DNA of 64,000 nucleotides. Origin: Vibrio proteolyticus NBRC 13287 (lineage in GTDB: Bacteria > Pseudomonadota > Gammaproteobacteria > Enterobacterales > Vibrionaceae). The position numbers were made by a program, and so were the translations under genes. The stretch is taken from assembly GCF_000467125.1 (NCBI RefSeq), contig NZ_BATJ01000008.1:163035-227034 (forward strand), written 5' to 3'. Positions 16,065 to 24,845 of the stretch are shown here, one piece after another. Below the pieces are notes generated by a model. The model did not search any database and had not been told where the DNA came from. It saw only the letters and a list, made by a program, of their open reading frames with translations. Within the stretch, counting starts at the first letter, position 1. The number at the start of each line of letters is the position of its first letter.

Positions 16065-17591
16065 TTATTGAGTTACTTTTGTGGGGTTTGACTTTAATTT
16101 GCTGATTAGTTTTACCAGTAATGGGCTACTTAAAACCAAGACGGCCAGCACGGTAAACGCCAGTGTGATAGGGCGTTCCCACAGGAAGCTCAGCTCTCCG
16201 TCGCTGATCATCAGGGCTCGGCGCAGGTTCTCTTCCATCAGGCCGCCGAGAATGAAGCCGAGTAGCAAAGGTGCGAGCGGGAAATTCGCCAGCCTCAAAG
16301 CAATGGCTCCCATGGCAATCAGCAGCATCACGAACACGTCCATAGTATTGAAAGACACCAGATACACGCCTGTGATGGAGAAGAACAGGATCATCGGTAA
16401 CAGCACTGTTCTGGGGACGGCTAACAGCTTCGAAATATACGGAATCAGTGGCAAGTTGAGGATAACCAGCACGATGTTGCCAAAGTACATGGAGATAATC
16501 ACAGACCAGAACACATCTGGGTGCTCTACAAACAGGCGGGGACCTGGCTGAATACCATAAGCAATCAGTGCTCCCAACATGATAGCCGTGGTGCCTGAAC
16601 CCGGAATACCCAGAGTCAGCAATGGGACAAAAGAACCACTGGACGCAGCGTTATTGGCCGATTCCGGAGCCACCAGGCCGCGAATACTGCCTTTACCAAA
16701 CTCTTCTCGTTTGTCTTTTGGTGCCAGGTTACGCTCCATACCGTAGCTGAGGAAAGCCGCAATGGTGGCACCAGCGCCCGGCAATACACCAGTGAAAAAG
16801 CCTAGGATGGAAGAGCGAATCGACACCGGTGCGACTTCTTTGACTTCTTCTTTTGTGACTTTCATGCTGCCGAGGTTACGCATTCTCTCTTGTTCGTCGT
16901 CACTGGTATCGGCAGAAGGTTTCAGGATGCCCATGAGCGTCTCGCCCAAAGCGAAGGTCGCCATGGCCAGCAACAGGAAGCTGAAACCGTCCATCAGATC
17001 GGTGAGGCCGAAGGTAAAGCGCTCAACGCCAACGCCTTTGTCGATGCCAACGGTTGACAGCATCAGGCCTAAAATGGTCATCATCCACGCTTTGAGCACT
17101 TGTCCTTTGCCAGCAAACGCTGCGACAGCCGACAGGCCAAGCAACATCAGAGCGAAGTAGTCTGAGGACTGAAAGCTGAGTGATACACTTGCCAGCGCCG
17201 GAGCGGCGACCAACAGCATGATTGCAGACAGCGTACCGCCGGTAAATGAAGAGTAAGCTGCCAGCGCGAGTGCCTTACCGGCCTGACCTTTTTGGGCCAT
17301 TGGGTAACCATCAAACGCGGTAACAACGGTCGAAGAGCAACCCGGTGCGTTGATCAAAATGGAGGAGGTTGAACCACCAAACACGGCGCCATAGTAGACA
17401 CCTGCCATCAGGATCAGGCCGGATGACGGGTCGAGTCCGTAGGTCACGGGTATCATCAGAGCAATCGCTGAAATCGGGCCCAGACCTGGCAACATACCAA
17501 TAAATGTACCGACAAAACAACCGACTATCACCATCAGGATGTTCATCGGCATTACAGCGGTCGAAAGACCTTGCAAAATTCCATCTAACAT
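16065..17591 (-). CDS. tctA: Tripartite tricarboxylate transporter, large permease
   Basis: A 508-residue integral membrane protein has about 11-12 helices and the conserved TctA segments GMLPGLGP near the N-terminus and GVLPGAGATIAAF in the middle, plus GIPGSGTTAIMLG. It is the channel-forming subunit that uses a sodium or proton gradient to import tricarboxylates or other carboxylates delivered by TctC. It is the last gene of the leftward tctCBA operon, 21 bp after tctB. The substrate is not fixed by family membership: citrate, aconitate and many other acids occur. Confidence 0.92.
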   Translation of the reverse strand: MLDGILQGLSTAVMPMNILMVIVGCFVGTFIGMLPGLGPISAIALMIPVTYGLDPSSGLILMAGVYYGAVFGGSTSSILINAPGCSSTVVTAFDGYPMAQKGQAGKALALAAYSSFTGGTLSAIMLLVAAPALASVSLSFQSSDYFALMLLGLSAVAAFAGKGQVLKAWMMTILGLMLSTVGIDKGVGVERFTFGLTDLMDGFSFLLLAMATFALGETLMGILKPSADTSDDEQERMRNLGSMKVTKEEVKEVAPVSIRSSILGFFTGVLPGAGATIAAFLSYGMERNLAPKDKREEFGKGSIRGLVAPESANNAASSGSFVPLLTLGIPGSGTTAIMLGALIAYGIQPGPRLFVEHPDVFWSVIISMYFGNIVLVILNLPLIPYISKLLAVPRTVLLPMILFFSITGVYLVSFNTMDVFVMLLIAMGAIALRLANFPLAPLLLGFILGGLMEENLRRALMISDGELSFLWERPITLAFTVLAVLVLSSPLLVKLISKLKSNPTKVTQ

Positions 17592-17612
17592 AATCTTTAT
17601 CCTTGAGTGAGG

Positions 17613-18131
17613 TTACCAGGCTGTGAAAATCAGGCCGGGCTCCAGATAAATATCTAACCCCTGAGTCAGTAACAGGTAGAACGCAATTACAAACGGAAAT
17701 GACGCGCCAAACAGTATTTTCTTGTTGCGTTCGCCGAGCAGGTAAAAGCCTGCCATCAGAAACAGTCCGGTAGCGATAACAAATCCGAGGTACGTCAGGC
17801 CCACACCATACGCAGCCATTAGCACCAGAAAGGCGATCAGCAGTTTCCAGTTGAAATCGAGCACCGCGCCGCTTTGTTTGTCAGGCTGGCCAGTGATGAG
17901 TAACAAAAGCGATAAACCGATCCCGACAAATGTCAGAATAGTAGGCAGTGTGCGCGCGGTGAAGGGTTCATACTCATCGCCCGGAAAGAGGGGAATCTGA
18001 TAAGTCTGATAGCCATAACACAGGCATACCAGCAAGAAGATAAGCGCTCCAACACGATCACGGCACAGCAAATACTCCTTGCTGAACTTATTTTGGTTGA
18101 GAGAGTTCGTTGGCAGATCCGACATATCCAA
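17613..18131 (-). CDS. tctB: Tripartite tricarboxylate transporter, small permease
   Basis: A 172-residue protein with four predicted transmembrane helices is the TctB-type small subunit that partners TctA. It lies between tctC and tctA in the usual operon order. The start region is polar (SDLPTNSLNQNKFSKEY) before the first helix. A gap of about 200 bp containing a hairpin separates it from tctC. Confidence 0.85.
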   Translation of the reverse strand: MDMSDLPTNSLNQNKFSKEYLLCRDRVGALIFLLVCLCYGYQTYQIPLFPGDEYEPFTARTLPTILTFVGIGLSLLLLITGQPDKQSGAVLDFNWKLLIAFLVLMAAYGVGLTYLGFVIATGLFLMAGFYLLGERNKKILFGASFPFVIAFYLLLTQGLDIYLEPGLIFTAW

Positions 18132-18300
18132 CTCCAGTTCATTTTACAGGGGAAGAAAAAGGCCGTACGAAGAGGGCTAACCAGTGATGTTCATGGCACG
18201 GGTTAACCAAGGTAAGTCATTGCTGCTAGTCAATTGGCTTACTTGTCTATCTTCAATAAACAAAGGAGTGTGTAATGTCTCTTGTACGGCAAAACAGGAT

Positions 18301-18322
18301 AGGGCTGGTGCAAGTCAGCCCT
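18301..18322 (-). terminator. Intercistronic hairpin between tctC and tctB
   Basis: AGGGCTG (18301-18307) pairs with CAGCCCT (18316-18322), followed on the leftward strand by ATCCTGTTTTG. It lies just after the tctC stop. It probably attenuates readthrough so that the binding protein is made in excess over the permease, as is common for solute-binding-protein operons. Confidence 0.6.
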
Positions 18323-18330
18323 GTTTAGGA

Positions 18331-19308
18331 TTACTGAATAAAGCCGAGCTCGCGCATCAGGTCGCCCATTTGTTTCTCCTGATCTTCCAGGAAGGCGTAG
18401 AAGTCTTTATCCGCTTTGTAGTTGTCAATCCAACCGTTGCGGTCACGGACGACTTTCCACTCGTCGGTTTTGTACATCTTGGTCAGTGCAGCGTTCCACT
18501 CGTTAATTTTCTCCTGGCTGGCACCCGGAGCGGCAAAGAATCCGCGCCAGTTTGCAAACACGGTTGGGTTGCCATATTCCGCCAGAGTTGGGATGTTTGG
18601 CGCGGCCTCAATACGCTTTGGTGCCGTTATCGCCAGCACTTTCACCTGACCGGATTTCGACATTTCCAAAACCTCGCCGAGGCCAGTAGAGAGCAGTTGT
18701 GTCTCGCCAGATAGCAGGGCTGCCATCGCTTTACCGCCTGCATCGTAGGCAATGTAACGCACGCTTTTCGGCTCAAAACCTTCGCCTTTGAACGCAGCCG
18801 CAACAACCAGATGATCCATGCTGCCTCGGGCTGAGCCACCGGCAACCTTCACTTTACGAGGGTTGTCTTTGAATGCTTTGACAACATCTTCCCATGTCGC
18901 GTAAGGGGAGTCTGGAGTTGTGACAATCGCGCCATAATCGGCAACCGTCGCCGCGACAGGCGTTAAATCACGAAAAGATTGTGGGAAAATACCGCTGAGC
19001 GAGCGTACGACGATCGGAGTCGAGTTCACCATTAGGGTGTCTTCCTGACGTTGGGCGGTTTCGATTAGGTGTGCAATGGCTTTACCGCCGCCGCCGCCAG
19101 ATAAGTTCTGGAAGGAGACATTTTCAACGATGTCTTCTTTCACCAACACATCACCAGTACCGCGGGCAGTCATATCCCAACCACCACCAGCGCCCCCAGG
19201 GATCAGAAAGTGGATTTTTTCGAGATCAGCAGCAAAAGTGTTTACCGAAAAGGAGGCTGCAATGATCGAAGCGGCCAGAGTAGGTTTGAAGAATTTAAAC
19301 ATGTTCAC
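18331..19308 (-). CDS. tctC: Tripartite tricarboxylate transporter, substrate-binding protein
   Basis: A 325-residue periplasmic protein of the TctC/Bug family has a signal peptide ending at NTFAADLEK and the Bug-family opening IHFLIPGGAGGGWD. It delivers a carboxylate to TctAB. It is the first gene of the operon. No two-component regulator (tctDE) is adjacent, so control is not evident here. The exact ligand is unknown. The propionate operon lies on the other side of the T6SS cluster, so a shared role in organic-acid use is possible but unproven. Confidence 0.9.
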   Translation of the reverse strand: MNMFKFFKPTLAASIIAASFSVNTFAADLEKIHFLIPGGAGGGWDMTARGTGDVLVKEDIVENVSFQNLSGGGGGKAIAHLIETAQRQEDTLMVNSTPIVVRSLSGIFPQSFRDLTPVAATVADYGAIVTTPDSPYATWEDVVKAFKDNPRKVKVAGGSARGSMDHLVVAAAFKGEGFEPKSVRYIAYDAGGKAMAALLSGETQLLSTGLGEVLEMSKSGQVKVLAITAPKRIEAAPNIPTLAEYGNPTVFANWRGFFAAPGASQEKINEWNAALTKMYKTDEWKVVRDRNGWIDNYKADKDFYAFLEDQEKQMGDLMRELGFIQ

Positions 19309-19455
19309 GTTCCTTATGTAGGCACATCAAATTCATGATCTGATGTTTATAGTTATCTATTTCTCTTAGAGCGCAGGAGTGTGTGCAAAAAGATAGATTA
19401 AGGTTACGAACGTGTTAACACTTTGTCTCTAAAGCGAAGATAAAAAGAATATTGG

Positions 19456-20256
19456 TCATATTGATGCATTTTGTTCATTCTGTTCACGGCGGGTTGTTCG
19501 ACCATGTTCAGCTTCCTGCTGGATATTTCTCAACTGGTTGACCAAGAGTTGATGGTAGCGGCTTGGGAGAAGAGGGGGATCTGGTTTCCATCCCTCAGCC
19601 GCCGCTTGATAAATCGTGCGGCCGCGGAAGGGATGCTGATGCATCAAGGTGGCAAAGGTCAATGCGAGTGCGACCCAGTCACTTGTCGGTGTCAGTGGCA
19701 TGCCTCTGAGTTGCTCGGCGCTGGCATAAAGCGGCGTTAGTTCGCGCACAGAATTCATGGATATTGGGTGAGATACCTCAATGACACAACCGAAATCGAT
19801 GAGGCTGGCACGCTGGGTATGAGGATCGAAGAGAAGGTTAGCGGGTTTGATGTCGGCATGGATAAATCCAGACAGATGTAGTTGATGCAAGATGGATTCG
19901 AAAGCCCCGAGCATACTCAGCCAGTCGTCAGAACGGTTGGGTTGATACCGGTTGAGCGTCACACCGGGCAAACGTGTACACAAAAGGTAGTCCATTTCTC
20001 GAAAACGAGCGTACTCGAGATACTCTGGCCAGTGGTTTGCTGCGTGATTTTTTAGAAACCTCGCCTCATTCATCAGCGCCTGACGTTGATGCGTAAAGCG
20101 GGCCGTTTTGAGTATCGCGTTGCCCCCGCTACTCCTGCGGACATGGGCGACGTGTGGGTTAATTGGTTTAATCAGAGTACAGCCGAGGTGGCGCAACAGA
20201 GGCCGAATCTCTTCATTTGTTATCCACGCTGCAGCGCAGGGTTTCGCTGTCGTCAT
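19456..20256 (-). CDS. T6SS-associated Ser/Thr protein kinase (PpkA-like)
   Basis: A 266-residue minimal kinase has a lysine in AILKTARF (VAIK equivalent), the catalytic loop HADIKPANLLF and the metal-binding motif IDFGC. A clear glycine-rich loop is not visible. It has no transmembrane segment or C-terminal sensor, unlike P. aeruginosa PpkA. It is the last gene of the T6SS operon and overlaps tssM by 4 bp. With the FHA protein encoded upstream it likely controls T6SS assembly by threonine phosphorylation. No PppA-type phosphatase gene is in the window. Confidence 0.8.
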   Translation of the reverse strand: MTTAKPCAAAWITNEEIRPLLRHLGCTLIKPINPHVAHVRRSSGGNAILKTARFTHQRQALMNEARFLKNHAANHWPEYLEYARFREMDYLLCTRLPGVTLNRYQPNRSDDWLSMLGAFESILHQLHLSGFIHADIKPANLLFDPHTQRASLIDFGCVIEVSHPISMNSVRELTPLYASAEQLRGMPLTPTSDWVALALTFATLMHQHPFRGRTIYQAAAEGWKPDPPLLPSRYHQLLVNQLRNIQQEAEHGRTTRREQNEQNASI

Positions 20257-23200
20257 AAACTACCGGGCAACGAAAATGCGGAGAAAAAGCCGGGGACAAA
20301 CGGGTTGTTTTGACCTTGCGTTTTGATGGTCAGTTTCACGCTGCTGTCGCCGTAATCGAACTCAATTTGTGTGTTTTGCGCGCTGGTGTTGGTGACTCTG
20401 GGCTCAATCAGCCGGAACCAGTTCCAGTTGCCAGCGTAATTCGCTTTCGCTACGTACGCACTCTGAGCTTTGAGTGCGACGTCCAGTTTATCTTCTGTCT
20501 GGGCATCGCCCAGCCAATTGTACTGAGTCCACAATGCTGGGCCATGACGGTAGGTGAACAGCGGTTTTTCTGAGGAAATAGAGAACTCGGTTAAATCGGA
20601 TGACATGGCGACCGCTTTCACTTGGAATTGCACTGAAACCTTGGTGGGGTCATTGATGAACAGCGCCTGGCGAATGTCCTTAGCTTTGCTCAGCATTTGC
20701 CATACCTGAGGGTCGAGTGCCAGTCCGCTGTCGGGCAGTAAACCCGGTAAGTATGGGCTGCTATCGGGAGTCGAAGCAGTGAAGGTTTTGAGCATAGCGT
20801 TGTGATAAGTGTCCAAGGTGCCGTTGGTCATAAAAAAGGCTTTAACGTCAGCGATACTGGCATCGCGGTCGGATTGCGTATCAAAGGGATAAAATGCGGC
20901 CAGTGTCTGTTGATAAGGCTGAAACACTTGTTCGCGCCACGTCGTATTGAGGTAGTCATGGGCCAATGACATCACCATGTCATTGCTCTGTTTCGTTATC
21001 CGGCTCAACAGGCTTTGCAACAGAGTGTCTGAGCTTGGTGACGCAGAGGCTAATGTCGTGATTGGATTGTCGGCTTTCAGTGAGGCTGCAAGTGTTTGGA
21101 ACGCCAGCTTTTGTGGCTCTTTACTCTGATAAAACTGTTTCAACCAGGTTTGGGCTGAGGCTAAATCGGCCATCACCATGTCGAGTGGTTTCTGGTTTTG
21201 CTCGTTGGTGGTCAGCAAATCATGGTAAGCCTGAAAACTCAAGGTGATCTGGCGAGCTGACTCTTTTTTATCCGCATCAATATTCAGCTCTGGTTGCACG
21301 TTGTCTTTGCCGTCTTTGGGGGCCGAAACACTCAGCTCGACGGAGGTGTATTTGTTGAGCAGTGTGTACAGGTTGCTGAGTGGGTTGTCTGACGCATCGG
21401 ACAGTAAAGTCAGTGTGCGATTGAGCTCTTCAGCGTTGGTGATCGGCACCAGCTCTATCTGACGGGTAAAGTTGCGCCAGTAATTGATGTAATCGTTTTG
21501 ATACTTGAGCTTGAGATCCCGACTGATGCGATAAAGTTCGGCGGCACTGGGCGTATTGCCTGCAACTCCTTCGTACGCCTGCAACGCATCTTTGATGATT
21601 GGTGATGTTACCGACAAGTCCAATTCATTAAATCCAGCAGGCGTATACAGGTAGGGCACCATGTAGCCTACATAGTCCGGTGCAAAGTTGAACAGGCTGG
21701 AAAAACGGCTACCTAACTCTTTACGCACGTCGATGCGTTTGTCGTGATGTGCGTTGAGAATATGTTGATACAGCAGATTTTCAATGCCGCTCTGACTGAT
21801 CACTTTTTTGGCCAGTGTTTCCAGCTCGTAGTTCACTTTGACCGGCACCATCTGTTGAGCGAAGACATCATCAAGCAGGCGGTCAAGTTGGGCGATATTA
21901 ATGCTGTCGGCTTCGCCCTGATCCTGCAGTGTCCGGACAAAATAGGTTTTCAGCTCTTCGATATTGGAGCGCTGCTTATCAAACAGCATCCGGTAGTTGT
22001 TCAGCAAGGCCAGTGTCTGAGATTGATCTTCCAGATTTACGTAGACAAACAAGTCTTTTTCCAGTGTGTTTTCCATGGATGGTATTAACACTTGACGTAA
22101 CTCATTAAAGTAAGCCTGCTCGACGGCAGGTTTGATGGTCGCACTGGGTAAAAACGGTAAGTTGAACCATGGCTCAGGCTGTTTATACAGCGCATAAATG
22201 CTGTGCAGCGCGTAAAGGTTGGGGATATTGTCTGCCATGTTTTCAACGTTATAAGGTGAGGCTGCGATCGCTTCCTTATAGCTCTCCAACATATTGTCTG
22301 CCCGCGCTTCCCGTTGACTTTGATAATCAAAATCCAGTTTGATCACCAACAGAATAAAGCCAAATAGCGCGAGCCAAAACACGGTATACGCAGATTGGCT
22401 AAGCCAGAGCATGTTTTCTTTGCGGCGGTTGACACCCACCAGTTGCTGCTCATTTAAAATCACGTGTGACATCAGGTTTTGTGCGAACAAGCTCTGCGTG
22501 ACTGGTAACTGAACTTGTCGGAGATAGGCATCGCTGCCGAGAGACTGGTTAACTGTCGCTGCAAGTAAATCTGACTGCATGCCTTCTTTGCCATGATGGG
22601 TAAAGTAGAAGCCGCGGAACTGAAGCGCGTCGGTCAGTTGCTCGCCCCGGTACAAACGTTGCAGAAACAGCCACAGCTTTTGTTTGAGCAGACCAAGTTG
22701 GAAAGGGGCGCTACCAATGGCATTTCGGTAATCCTGATTTAACTGGTTGGCCATGGCACTGCTGCTGTGCGCGATAAGCTGGCTGATCAGATGATCGAAC
22801 TCGTCATTGAACCAATTGGCGTCAATACCGCCGTGTTTTCTGTATGGCATCGTGGCGCCAAAAACGTCGTCACGCCGAGCTTCTTCAAATCCGGAGAAAA
22901 ACTGACAGAAATCGGCGATGCCTCCCATGGCGGTGATCAGATTATAAACCGGCAGGCTGAGACCAAATTGCTGGTTATACGCTTTGATTAGACCGGCGAC
23001 TTCGTCAGCTTGTTGTTCTATTTGCTCATTGCTATTAATCAACTGAGTGACGTCCGTTGTGACCAACAGACCGTTGACAGCTTGTCGCGGCCGCCATTTC
23101 ATCAGTTGTTTACAAAGTGTTCGGATATAGTCCGGGTGTTGGTCATCTGCCCGGCTGATTGAGATCAGAATCGAGTGTTCGCTCTGCCAGAAAAGAATCG

Positions 23201-23645
23201 GAAACTCGATATCATTACCAAAATCATCCACTTTGTAAGCGTCGTAACCCATCTGGGTAATGATTGGCTTATCAGATTCCATGTCGGCACTGAGCAACAG
23301 ATAGACAGGTAAATCATATCGGCTGCTGAGACGTTTTTTGCTTCTCTGGCTTTTCAACATTCGTTGGAAATGTTCGGCAAGTCGTCGCTGACGCTGACGA
23401 ATAACCGCCAGTGCTTCCTTATCCGCGTCTTCCTGACCAGACTGGCGACGCTGCAACCCCCAGTAAACGAGCCCTGCAATGAGCAACGCCAGAGTAAGGC
23501 TGACAGCCGCGGATATTCTCCAGTCTGCGTACATGCGGGTGAACCAGGTCAGAGTCAGACCGAGGATGACAACGATCAGCGCCGTCAGTATGGCGAACAG
23601 GATGTTTCGGCGTTGCTTTGAAGCGGTGGATTCCACGGATGTCAT
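20253..23645 (-). CDS. tssM: T6SS membrane-complex subunit TssM (IcmF)
   Basis: An inner-membrane protein of 1130 residues has two N-terminal helices (about 14-36 and 44-64), a cytoplasmic NTPase-like domain, a third helix near residue 415, and a large periplasmic domain with the IcmF-related and C-terminal DUF1215/VasK regions. It spans to the TssJ lipoprotein and forms the trans-envelope channel with TssL and TssJ. The position of the Walker A loop (LLLSADMESDKPIITQMG) lacks the GxxGxGKS/T consensus, so ATP binding is doubtful. Its ATG overlaps the tssL stop (TAATG). Confidence 0.93.
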   Translation of the reverse strand: MTSVESTASKQRRNILFAILTALIVVILGLTLTWFTRMYADWRISAAVSLTLALLIAGLVYWGLQRRQSGQEDADKEALAVIRQRQRRLAEHFQRMLKSQRSKKRLSSRYDLPVYLLLSADMESDKPIITQMGYDAYKVDDFGNDIEFPILFWQSEHSILISISRADDQHPDYIRTLCKQLMKWRPRQAVNGLLVTTDVTQLINSNEQIEQQADEVAGLIKAYNQQFGLSLPVYNLITAMGGIADFCQFFSGFEEARRDDVFGATMPYRKHGGIDANWFNDEFDHLISQLIAHSSSAMANQLNQDYRNAIGSAPFQLGLLKQKLWLFLQRLYRGEQLTDALQFRGFYFTHHGKEGMQSDLLAATVNQSLGSDAYLRQVQLPVTQSLFAQNLMSHVILNEQQLVGVNRRKENMLWLSQSAYTVFWLALFGFILLVIKLDFDYQSQREARADNMLESYKEAIAASPYNVENMADNIPNLYALHSIYALYKQPEPWFNLPFLPSATIKPAVEQAYFNELRQVLIPSMENTLEKDLFVYVNLEDQSQTLALLNNYRMLFDKQRSNIEELKTYFVRTLQDQGEADSINIAQLDRLLDDVFAQQMVPVKVNYELETLAKKVISQSGIENLLYQHILNAHHDKRIDVRKELGSRFSSLFNFAPDYVGYMVPYLYTPAGFNELDLSVTSPIIKDALQAYEGVAGNTPSAAELYRISRDLKLKYQNDYINYWRNFTRQIELVPITNAEELNRTLTLLSDASDNPLSNLYTLLNKYTSVELSVSAPKDGKDNVQPELNIDADKKESARQITLSFQAYHDLLTTNEQNQKPLDMVMADLASAQTWLKQFYQSKEPQKLAFQTLAASLKADNPITTLASASPSSDTLLQSLLSRITKQSNDMVMSLAHDYLNTTWREQVFQPYQQTLAAFYPFDTQSDRDASIADVKAFFMTNGTLDTYHNAMLKTFTASTPDSSPYLPGLLPDSGLALDPQVWQMLSKAKDIRQALFINDPTKVSVQFQVKAVAMSSDLTEFSISSEKPLFTYRHGPALWTQYNWLGDAQTEDKLDVALKAQSAYVAKANYAGNWNWFRLIEPRVTNTSAQNTQIEFDYGDSSVKLTIKTQGQNNPFVPGFFSAFSLPGSL

Positions 23646-24841
23646 TATTGGCTTCCTTGCTTACGTGCTGTCTCACCGAGACCTTGCACAATGATGGCGT
23701 TAATGTTGTCTTTATCTTTAAACCAGGCCTGAATCGTTTGCGCTTGCTGGGATGATGTAGTGCGGATAATCACTCGGAAATACGCCTTGTATTTGTCGAC
23801 AACAGGCTCGTAAGAATTGGGCGATAGAGTGCTGATAAAACGAGTTGCGTTCTTTTCAGTGCTGAAGGTGGCCAGTTGAACCAACCAGTCAGAGTGGCTG
23901 GTGGCGATTGATAAGGGAGGCGTTGTGTTGACCAACTCCACTTTACTGGCTTTGGCAGGAGGCTGCGCCAGATCACTGTCTGAACTGATGAAAACGATGT
24001 CGTTGACTTCTCCGGACAGAACATACCGCTGGCTATAGTCTGGTAGGTTCTGGAAGTCCCGGGCACGATGAGGCAAGGTCTTGTTATACCAAAAGTAGGT
24101 AAAACCGACGCTAGTGGCGATCAAGCAGACAAAGAAAATGGTGGTGACAAGGTAACGTTTTCTTCGTGTTGGTTTACGGCATTTCGGCAGATTCGTCTTG
24201 GTGTGGCAGTAGAGCGCACCAGACTGACGGTACTGACTGATGAGTTGCTCCAACTGATGAATAACGCGCTTTAACTGATCTGAACCAGCTTCACGGTACT
24301 GCCCCCTAAAGCCGATATTGAGAAACAGATAGATGACCTCCAATAAGTCGATCAGTTTGTGGGGTTGGCGCATGGCTTTTTCTGTCACGGTAAAAAACAG
24401 CTCACCGCCATTTCGCATGCCGAACAGTTCACTGAGCAGGGTTTTGTTCTCCCAACTACGTTGCTCTCCCCACTCAGTGTAAATAATGAACTCATCCAAA
24501 ACGACGGCATATAAAAAGCACAACTTGTCGATCACCGCTATCGGGTAGGTGAGCTCGGCACCTTTCGCTTTTAGCTCATTAATTTGGCTTACCAATTCCT
24601 CGCGCAGTACATGGATATCATCCGGCTCGGGCATGGTGCTGACTTTCAGAGCGATAGTAAGCAGTTCAGCGCTGATATTAATGAGCTGATTTTCTGCTTT
24701 GTCAAAATGGCGCAGGAACTCAAGCTGACTGGTTGAGGTTTTGATTCTGACCATCTCTGGTCCAGCCGCCTCATTGTTGAGGTCGACGACGCTTTGTTGT
24801 TTGGTGTCCCAAACCAGAGTTTCTTCATCCAGATAATTCAT
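23645..24841 (-). CDS. tssL: T6SS membrane-complex subunit TssL (DotU) with C-terminal SPOR-like domain
   Basis: This is a 398-residue extended TssL. A cytoplasmic DotU domain (about residues 45-215, with the DEFIIYTEWG and ELFFTVTEKA segments) is followed by a single transmembrane helix near 229-252. A periplasmic tail from about residue 318 to 390 (DWLVQLATFSTEKNATRF) resembles a SPOR peptidoglycan-binding domain. Extended TssL proteins anchor the T6SS membrane complex to the cell wall through such tails. It is the neighbour and partner of TssM. Confidence 0.9.
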   Translation of the reverse strand: MNYLDEETLVWDTKQQSVVDLNNEAAGPEMVRIKTSTSQLEFLRHFDKAENQLINISAELLTIALKVSTMPEPDDIHVLREELVSQINELKAKGAELTYPIAVIDKLCFLYAVVLDEFIIYTEWGEQRSWENKTLLSELFGMRNGGELFFTVTEKAMRQPHKLIDLLEVIYLFLNIGFRGQYREAGSDQLKRVIHQLEQLISQYRQSGALYCHTKTNLPKCRKPTRRKRYLVTTIFFVCLIATSVGFTYFWYNKTLPHRARDFQNLPDYSQRYVLSGEVNDIVFISSDSDLAQPPAKASKVELVNTTPPLSIATSHSDWLVQLATFSTEKNATRFISTLSPNSYEPVVDKYKAYFRVIIRTTSSQQAQTIQAWFKDKDNINAIIVQGLGETARKQGSQ

Positions 24842-24845
24842 TGCA

